Positions 7,501 to 10,115 of a stretch of DNA of 10,115 bases are shown piece after piece. The notes beneath the pieces were generated by a model. That model was not told the DNA's origin and searched no databases. It was given only the letters and a program-made list of their open reading frames with translations. Origin of the DNA: Oscillospiraceae bacterium (lineage in GTDB: Bacteria; Bacillota_A; Clostridia; Oscillospirales; JAAYXM01); NCBI GenBank assembly GCA_017408185.1, contig JAFQVE010000647.1:1-10115 (forward strand), read 5' to 3'. The translations under genes were made by a program, and so were the position numbers. The stretch's first letter is position 1. Every line of letters starts with the position of its first letter.

Positions 7501-10115
7501 AGTGCCCCCGGCTATAACGCAACATGGATTTCTAACTTCCTCGGAGTTGCGGAAACGCTTCGTGGATATGAGCTTTATCCGTCGGCTGACCTCTATGAGA
7601 ATGCAAGATTTACAAAGATGTTTGCAGCGCAGGCTCGTTTGACTCTCGGAGGCTACTACACGACGCAGACGGGTGACAGCGGAGCGCTTGCAAGCACAGG
7701 CCTCGCTCTTTATACAGAGGAAACCATCAAGGGTTATAAAGCCACTAAAGATCCGCTTCTTGCACAGGTGCTCTGGCTTATCCATGAAACATACGGTGAC
7801 GAGATTCGAGGAAGCATCCTTGACGAAGATCCCGAACAGATAACGAAGGACGTAGAGGCTGTTATTGATGAGATTGGCGAGCTCAATCTTGCAAGCGATA
7901 TGCTTACCGGATATGGATTTGCAGCACTCCGCGCAGGTGGCGAATACGAATCTGCAAGCCCCCAGACTTATAAGAACACACATCGTGACTTTGCGATATA
8001 CTTCGGAAAGAACTCCGGTCACGGACATGCTGATACGCTCAATCTGTTTATGGATGCATACGGTCTTAACCTCGCTCCTGAAATCGGATATCCTGAGGTA
8101 ACAGGGGCGCAGCCTAACCGTATGGAATGGGTGAGAACGACGCTTTCACACAACACTGTAGTAGTTGATGAAAAAGAACAGCAATCAACAACCGTTCAGC
8201 AGAATCCGCATCACTTTGATGATGCAGGCCGTGTTAAGGTTATGGATGTATCAGCTGATGTGTATTCAAATGTAGACGAATACAGACGTACCATATTTAT
8301 GGTGGATGCAAATGATGATATCTCCTATGGTGTTGACTTCTTCCATATCAAGGGAGGAAAGGATCATCTTTACAGCTTCCACAGCCAGACTGATACTTTG
8401 ACTGCAATATCCGGTCTTTCCGATGTTGAAGTAACGCCTATGTATACAGATGAAGAGGGTAACCTTTACGGTACATATGCAGGTGCAGATGTCAAGTTTG
8501 GAGCAGACCCGGGCGGCGTAAACTCAGGTATCTACCCGAGAGGTTATACTTGGCTTAAGAATGTACGTACATACAATTCAATCGATACAAACTTTACAGT
8601 TGAATTTGACGTAAAGGATTGGAAGAGAATTCTCAACGAAAAACGCGACATTCGTCTTCGTCTTACAATGCTCAGTGACAAACCTTATAGCGAAGTAACG
8701 TTCGCAACGGCAGTTCCTCCGCAGACTAAGAGCAACGCTCATGCGACAGATTTTGATTATCTGCTTGTACGCAACAAAGGAACAAACCTTGATACAACAT
8801 TCACAACTGTTTATGAACCGTATGATGCATCTGAAAAGTATATTGAGAGCATTGAAAAGGTTTCAATGGTCAGAGATCCGAGTTCAAAACCTGGCCTTTC
8901 CGACTCATACAGCGCGGTAAAGGTTACACTCATAAACGGAAGAATTGACTATGTAATGTATTCAACAAATAATGCGGTTGATTATGTAATCGACGATAAT
9001 ATTTGTTTCCGAGGTTTTGGTGGCGTTCTCTCGTTGGATGCTGATGGCAATATAATCTATTCTTATCTCAATGACGGCGAAGTTCTGAAGTTTAAAGATT
9101 CTGATGTTGAAGATTCTGTTGCGGCATATACAGGTATTGTAAAGAGCTTCACGGAGGAATTGACTACTGAAAATTATATCAGATTCTCTCCGGATGCAGG
9201 ACAGAATATAGACATCGGTGCTCTTGCAAACAAGTTTGTCTATATAGACAATGACGGAGTAGAAAACGGTGTATATAAGATTATAGACGCATATGAGGAT
9301 AACGGTGAAATAGTTCTTGATATCGGTGATGTATCCGCAATAAGAAACTATGTGGATGCAAAGAATATATCTCTCGGATATACCTATAACATCGAAAAAG
9401 GGCAGGAGCTAAGAATTCCGATTACAAGCGTTGTAGACACCGCTCCGACGTTAGAGTGTCCGGAAGATGCAACTGTTTCGGTAGGCAGTACAATAACTAT
9501 TCCGATTTATGCAGAATCGCCTGTCGGACGAGATATTGAAATCATTGGAACAAGAATTCCGCGAGGTGCGTCGATTGATTCCGAACGAGGAGTGTTGACG
9601 TGGAAACCGTCAGATTCCCAAAGCGGCGAGAATCACCTTGAAATCACAGCTAGTGACGGTATATCTGAAACAACTGTACATTTCTATATCACCGTATACG
9701 GAAAGACGACAGGTGCAGGTTCCTCCACAGGCGAAAGCACCGGAACAGGCAGCGAAGCAGGCTCCTCCACAGGGGTAGGAACCGGTTCTGCAGGCGGTTC
9801 TTCCGGTGGTGCAGGCGGCGGAGGCTCAGCAGGCAGTTCGGGTTCAGGTGCAACTGCTCCGTCTGATGACAAGAAACCGACTGAAACACCCGATACAGGA
9901 AAAGAAGAAACAACAGGCAGCAAAGGGGAGACCTCTTCAGCTCGTTTCATCGACCTTGGCGCTCACGCATGGGCAGCTGATTCTATCAATGATCTTGCTT
10001 CGAGCGGTATAATCAAAGGAACAAGTGAGACAACATTCTCACCTGCAGCAAACATCACACGCGCAGATTTTGCACTTCTCCTCGTCCGCGCATTCAAGCT
10101 CGAGAGTGAGAATAC
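1480..10115 (+). CDS. Giant secreted SLH-anchored heparinase II/III-type polysaccharide lyase (3' partial)
   Basis: One frame is open from ATG 1480 to the right edge: at least 2878 residues with no stop. Residues 1-25 are a signal peptide. Five beta-rich modules of about 200 residues alternate with Ig-like domains (about 34-1508). The catalytic part (about 1512-2540) has a four-Cys zinc-ribbon-like motif, an alpha-helical toroid, then a beta-sandwich. Visible signature residues are H1939 (in NYGMHQNA), Y2012 (in ESAPGYNATW), H2181/H2183/D2185 (in GHGHADTL) and H2224 (in SHNTVVVD). Enzymes of this fold cleave uronic-acid polysaccharides by beta-elimination. A tail, a He_PIG-like domain (about 2648-2744), a Gly/Ser/Thr linker and one SLH repeat follow; two more SLH repeats probably lie beyond the window. 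The protein should be exported and fixed to the wall. Substrate (for example glycosaminoglycan, alginate, pectin-like or plant uronate) and lyase family number cannot be told from sequence alone. Divergent AraC gene suggests specific induction. Confidence 0.9.
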   Translation, partial: MKAKRFLALLLTICMIGGLMPTVFAADAEEAVPIVYDFSTAALADYATPNKSVKYTLVNNYKINPEVSANWRYTGLINESNVAFQPDGMCFFTPAKNSGANSNAVILTLEIPTAGSYTPSIDYTEISYGEKVDVYLLKKDFVTANNVDIFSIGGVQAGIALASMTNPDADVKHIATYDTNPNATVEDTFAKSVNLTEGEYYLVAVANEGSVNYTAEERTYGMLNKLTFNPYVDESKKVWTYDFTASAFSNYSGSGNISSSYLKNYTLDRTKSTGYWKYENHINENYVAAAADGLYFYTPAKSAPLNSNSVIFTFTVEVDGAFVPSVEYPKVAYGEKTDLYLVKKDVANAKGWNVLTIEGVQSAIAAASMTNPDADVKYIASYDIHPNATVGDAYPEKINLTAGDYYLIAVANEGSINYAAEARTYGAVSKLLLTPYVAPVIPDNFSYNFTLGAYKPGTASTNVKLNLFSAASVIDRTVSTGLWWYCNMHNIPGAGAYAEGLQYYARKDIIDNNFVVLNAVVEKDGIYKTQLNFKQETYCGKINIHMISKEYADSKWKMTSDALVIADVLADSKAEKVISVDTHKNSTASSPATGETLELKKGDYYLIFTNEMGAKDTSDGRYYGYLSSLDFTRTYPLTDVEVSFDEIKIGDKLIPSVKYFSGDNELDGSSAAVSVEIADDPDRILLAAADGSLFAVKEGEATVRVSATIANVTKSVDVKITVLPASPLSGVDQSYLFYNNAYEDFDQSGLSIPGSSAGYLVKESEFTAYPMRDYGTDRPWGMVSGRLTRPNSQKVYLASNAEYTDISGYAGDWVAYKVKVPAPGTYNVDVRGLSYASAGRAEVYMLPYSSDMTFSSITNNIEKYCVVDNLVADADLYSTGNSVACRAYAGQFLADSSLDYSKGYAEYLMVIKQCNSRVNTSKYAVLLKGIYLVGTPRDIIVTTALSEDSIGVGEAVTVESVTGKFADGSTLNFDTAKFIHTVAEDDTDIIEYDAETGEIRALAEGVGTLKTCVIVNGTVSYTETEITVDDDFAIERAYIYTNNKVTLGEELIFTTGYELKNRKVLAGGELVSLEIFNESDEGVAMLSESGKTIRAIKAGSFEVKAKIKIRGTVVESAPEKILVFSEGVAPSSVLEINFMQGAYLGDNYSRINDIKTYTDFRPWIFHSIGNANTKYDVDFALPNRKYGQIGWLGGANLYNSYIAFKVKFPKTSTYLAEGNMGLCRARSAAFDLYIMPATEEIESNILQYAVPTSEYYVGTADYYSKPDDNDGFSRTFGTKAVTEGEHLVVYRISESGEAGAGGDSAYPLTFTFADEEAFGGVELVTESGSNVIALDETANTFIKLKTIKGAEIEYEEGDITAVVFKSENPEIANVDPNGAITGISEGSAKIIATVTYGGITKKAEYIVSVSDNSGIVENGIRITAPASVYVYGASKLGVTAEMNSGKTLAIPEEFITWELVEGSEYAELSENGNVYGIGIGTAVVSATVSADYKNGAAEGIAIEPLALEISWDATVDPQIYTLEERENAKINAKRYSWAKDEVKAVKEAADKYVNEIDYLYNLIVPEGLPRWYHIGHTGDPDKFLCRYCGDDISVKYGAYGWGVNAMSDPWKVQCPTCKRLFPSNDFGSFYELGLSESGSWSYEKALMNHHKLFVCADGENCNCKNIPHPTNDRMTEEWKSFYGFGIGYLENKAYKEMDAKLGVVGWGVDDSLGYMQPYISYEKALEIVGPDGDVRKVPGYSPLYYDNGDGLAWYADGARKGPVQHTYISYYIHEGLWYGQGNVANSAVIRNAINSLAKAFVYTGEAKYGRAGAILLDRIADFFPDLVWRTWGEWRGDSYYGGIVDAVWQTFITTEFAEAYDAFLPIYNDPYVIKYLSENGARYETDENGDWKRDENGALIPINLKDTPGAARKNIEDNLLLEIFKQTKLGMNWGNYGMHQNAVATAAVALNRLPETKEMIDWVMAYGPKYGTSGLNSGSGVNVQPISGGMFLGTIIENVSRDGIGSESAPGYNATWISNFLGVAETLRGYELYPSADLYENARFTKMFAAQARLTLGGYYTTQTGDSGALASTGLALYTEETIKGYKATKDPLLAQVLWLIHETYGDEIRGSILDEDPEQITKDVEAVIDEIGELNLASDMLTGYGFAALRAGGEYESASPQTYKNTHRDFAIYFGKNSGHGHADTLNLFMDAYGLNLAPEIGYPEVTGAQPNRMEWVRTTLSHNTVVVDEKEQQSTTVQQNPHHFDDAGRVKVMDVSADVYSNVDEYRRTIFMVDANDDISYGVDFFHIKGGKDHLYSFHSQTDTLTAISGLSDVEVTPMYTDEEGNLYGTYAGADVKFGADPGGVNSGIYPRGYTWLKNVRTYNSIDTNFTVEFDVKDWKRILNEKRDIRLRLTMLSDKPYSEVTFATAVPPQTKSNAHATDFDYLLVRNKGTNLDTTFTTVYEPYDASEKYIESIEKVSMVRDPSSKPGLSDSYSAVKVTLINGRIDYVMYSTNNAVDYVIDDNICFRGFGGVLSLDADGNIIYSYLNDGEVLKFKDSDVEDSVAAYTGIVKSFTEELTTENYIRFSPDAGQNIDIGALANKFVYIDNDGVENGVYKIIDAYEDNGEIVLDIGDVSAIRNYVDAKNISLGYTYNIEKGQELRIPITSVVDTAPTLECPEDATVSVGSTITIPIYAESPVGRDIEIIGTRIPRGASIDSERGVLTWKPSDSQSGENHLEITASDGISETTVHFYITVYGKTTGAGSSTGESTGTGSEAGSSTGVGTGSAGGSSGGAGGGGSAGSSGSGATAPSDDKKPTETPDTGKEETTGSKGETSSARFIDLGAHAWAADSINDLASSGIIKGTSETTFSPAANITRADFALLLVRAFKLESEN
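1579..2181 (+). repeat. Module A, first copy of a ~205-residue beta-rich repeat
   Basis: Residues about 34-234. Landmarks shared by all five copies are a Trp segment (SANWRYTGL, W71), a strand pair (VILTLEIPTAGSYTPSI), a KVDVYLLKKD strand (Y135) and a GEYYLVAVANEG strand (Y200). The regular strands suggest a jelly-roll, possibly a carbohydrate-binding module. I do not recognise a named family. Its closest relative is module B at a constant offset of 205 residues. Confidence 0.8.
2194..2799 (+). repeat. Module B, second copy, closest to module A
   Basis: Residues about 239-440. The landmarks TGYWKYENH (W276), VIFTFTVEVDGAFVPSV, KTDLYLVKKD (Y340) and GDYYLIAVANEG (Y405) are each exactly 205 residues after those in module A. 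ASMTNPDADVK is identical in both. Similarity is high enough that a fairly recent tandem duplication is the simplest explanation. Confidence 0.85.
2812..3384 (+). repeat. Module C, third, more diverged copy
   Basis: Residues about 445-635. It keeps STGLWWYCNM (W483), VVLNAVVEKDGIYKTQL, KINIHMISKEY (H545 in place of Tyr) and GDYYLIFTNEMG (Y604). It lacks the ASMTNPDADVK stretch and has HKNST near the matching place, like DTNPNAT and DIHPNAT in A and B. This divergence could mean a different ligand or a structural role only. Confidence 0.75.
3385..3660 (+). other. Ig-like domain 1 (BIG2-like)
   Basis: Residues about 636-727 begin with LTDVEVSFDEIKIGDKLIPSVKYFSGD and end with VKEGEATVRVSATIANVTKSVDVKITVL. 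The pattern of an opening strand, a 'x-DGSLFAVKEGEATV' turn and a final strand ending in TVLP is typical of bacterial Ig-like group 2 domains, which act as spacers or weak adhesins on surface proteins. Confidence 0.65.
3670..4287 (+). repeat. Module D, fourth copy of the beta-rich repeat
   Basis: Residues about 731-936. Sequence identity to A-C is low but the landmarks hold in order and spacing: DRPWGMVSG (W780), VAYKVKVPAPGTYNVDV, RAEVYMLPYSSDM (Y844) and AEYLMVIKQCNS (Y907). Trp to Tyr spacing is 64 residues, as in A and B. The PAPGTYNVDVRG strand pair is common in galactose-binding-like carbohydrate-binding folds, which supports, but does not prove, a sugar-binding role. Confidence 0.65.
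4291..4857 (+). other. Ig-like domains 2 and 3
   Basis: Residues about 938-1028 (PRDIIVTTALSEDSIGVGEA to SYTETEITV) show a BIG2-like plan with the YDAETGEIRALAEGVGTL turn. Residues about 1031-1126 (AIERAYIYTNNKVTLGEEL to PEKILVF) have the same plan with LSESGKTIRAIKAGSFEV. They separate modules D and E and probably act as a rigid spacer. Domain edges are approximate. Confidence 0.6.
4864..5433 (+). repeat. Module E, fifth copy of the beta-rich repeat
   Basis: Residues about 1129-1318. Landmarks are DFRPWIFHS (W1163, compare DRPWGM in module D), YIAFKVKFPKTSTYLAEG, AAFDLYIMPATEEI (Y1233, compare AEVYMLPYSSDM in D) and GEHLVVYRISES near 1286. It is closest to D, so D and E form a second subgroup beside A-B-C. 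It contains a Gly/Ala-rich GEAGAGG turn near its end. Confidence 0.62.
5440..6003 (+). other. Ig-like domains 4 and 5
   Basis: Residues about 1321-1411 are a clear BIG2-like domain: FKSENPEIANVDPNGAITG followed by ISEGSAKIIATVTYGG is the classic central motif. Residues about 1414-1508 (GIRITAPASVYVYGASKL to EPLALEISW) repeat the plan with YAELSENGNVYGIGIGTAVV. They join the binding half of the protein to the catalytic half. Confidence 0.7.
6013..9099 (+). other. Heparinase II/III-type catalytic region
   Basis: Residues about 1512-2540. A helical part (about 1521-2150) has the LAKAFVYTGEAKYGRAGAILLDRIADFFP helix pair that is usual in the toroid of these lyases, NWGNYGMHQNAVATAAVAL (H1939) and ESAPGYNATW (Y2012). 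The beta-sandwich (from about 2165) has GKNSGHGHADTLNLF (H2181, H2183, D2185), PEIGYPE (E2201) and WVRTTLSHNTVVVDEKEQ (H2224). By comparison with heparinase II from memory, H1939, Y2012 and H2181 match its catalytic His, Tyr and His, and H2183, E2201 and H2224 match its zinc ligands His, Asp and His. This alignment is by eye. The order of elements and length agree with an intact enzyme. Confidence 0.82.
6229..6339 (+). other. Four-cysteine zinc-ribbon-like motif in the catalytic region
   Basis: C1585-R-Y-C1588-G and C1614-P-T-C1617-K are 25 residues apart, followed by RLFPSNDFGSFYE. This is the spacing of a zinc ribbon. It sits just before the helical toroid. I believe similar CxxC pairs followed by 'FPxNDF' occur in other large heparinase-like lyases, which would make it a family trait; this is from memory. 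A further Cys group (C1655, C1661, C1663) follows. Confidence 0.7.
9421..9711 (+). other. Cadherin/He_PIG-like Ig domain
   Basis: Residues about 2648-2744. TAPTLECPEDATVSVGSTI, then IPRGASIDSERGVLTWKPSD, then SGENHLEITASDGISETTV match the 'P-x-G-ASID...G-L-TWTP...G-x-Y-x-ITASDG' pattern of putative Ig (He_PIG) domains. It probably acts as a spacer between the catalytic tail and the anchor. Confidence 0.75.
9709..9939 (+). other. Gly/Ser/Thr-rich linker before the SLH anchor
   Basis: Residues about 2744-2820 are almost all G, S, T and A, with AGSSTG occurring twice, then a charged DDKKPTETPDTGKEETTG stretch. Such linkers give reach through the wall. The low complexity also produces antisense Pro/Leu-rich open frames that are not genes. 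Confidence 0.88.
9940..10115 (+). other. First SLH repeat of the giant lyase (cut by the window edge)
   Basis: Residues 2821-2878: ARFIDLGAHAWAADSINDLA, SSGIIKGTSETTFSPAANIT, RADFALLLVRAF. All SLH hallmarks are present: F.DL, W....I..L, GII.G, F.P...ITRAD. SLH anchors usually come in threes, so about 110-130 more residues are expected past the edge. Confidence 0.92.

Noticed and set aside
6784..8028. 414-codon open frame on the minus strand inside the lyase gene
   Set aside because: It lies wholly opposite the catalytic region, whose plus-strand frame carries clear family signatures. The antisense product is Cys- and Arg-rich with no recognisable domain, and its openness follows from the rarity of in-register TTA, CTA and TCA triplets in the sense codon use.
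9889..9900. PDTG in the linker, resembling a sortase LPxTG signal
   Set aside because: It lacks the leading Leu, has no hydrophobic segment and basic tail after it, and is followed by an SLH repeat, which is a different anchoring system.
9684..9950. Pro/Glu-rich minus-strand frame resembling a proline-rich surface protein
   Set aside because: It is the reverse reading of the Gly/Ser/Thr linker; low-complexity DNA of this kind gives proline-rich antisense translations by chance.

Overview
The window reads as chromosomal DNA of a Gram-positive anaerobe, most likely a member of the Clostridia (Bacillota). The support is S-layer homology (SLH) domains on two proteins, a strong AGGAGG ribosome binding site, sigma-A-type promoters, an AraC regulator of the kind common near carbohydrate genes in this group, and moderate-to-low GC with AT-rich intergenic DNA. 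I see no tRNA, rRNA, CRISPR array, insertion sequence or phage gene.

Layout: (1) bases 1-335 are the 3' end of a gene whose product ends in SLH repeats. (2) Bases 336-397 hold a perfect hairpin that can end transcription from both sides. (3) Bases 398-1321, minus strand, encode an AraC-family regulator with an N-terminal cupin-like sensor. (4) Bases 1322-1479 are a divergent control region with a well-formed promoter for the regulator, a plausible promoter for the gene to the right, and two inverted repeats. (5) From 1480 to the right edge there is one uninterrupted frame of at least 2878 codons, with no stop before the window ends. It encodes a giant secreted, modular polysaccharide lyase of the heparinase II/III type.

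By my reading the giant protein has, in order: a signal peptide (1-25); three tandem copies of a ~205-residue beta-rich module (A, B, C); an Ig-like domain; a fourth copy (D); two Ig-like domains; a fifth copy (E); two more Ig-like domains; a catalytic part (about 1512-2540) with a CxxC...CxxC zinc-ribbon-like insert, an alpha-helical toroid and a beta-sandwich carrying the HxHxD and HNT signatures; a tail; a cadherin/He_PIG-like Ig domain; a Gly/Ser/Thr linker; and the first SLH repeat, where the window ends.

How the parts probably work together (inference): the regulator senses a sugar or another signal and controls the divergent lyase gene. The lyase is exported, held on the cell wall by SLH repeats, and uses its repeated modules to bind a uronic-acid-containing polysaccharide that the catalytic part cleaves by beta-elimination. 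The upstream SLH gene suggests a cluster of surface-anchored proteins. Nearly all other open frames inside 1480-10115, including a 414-codon antisense frame, are shadows of this gene.
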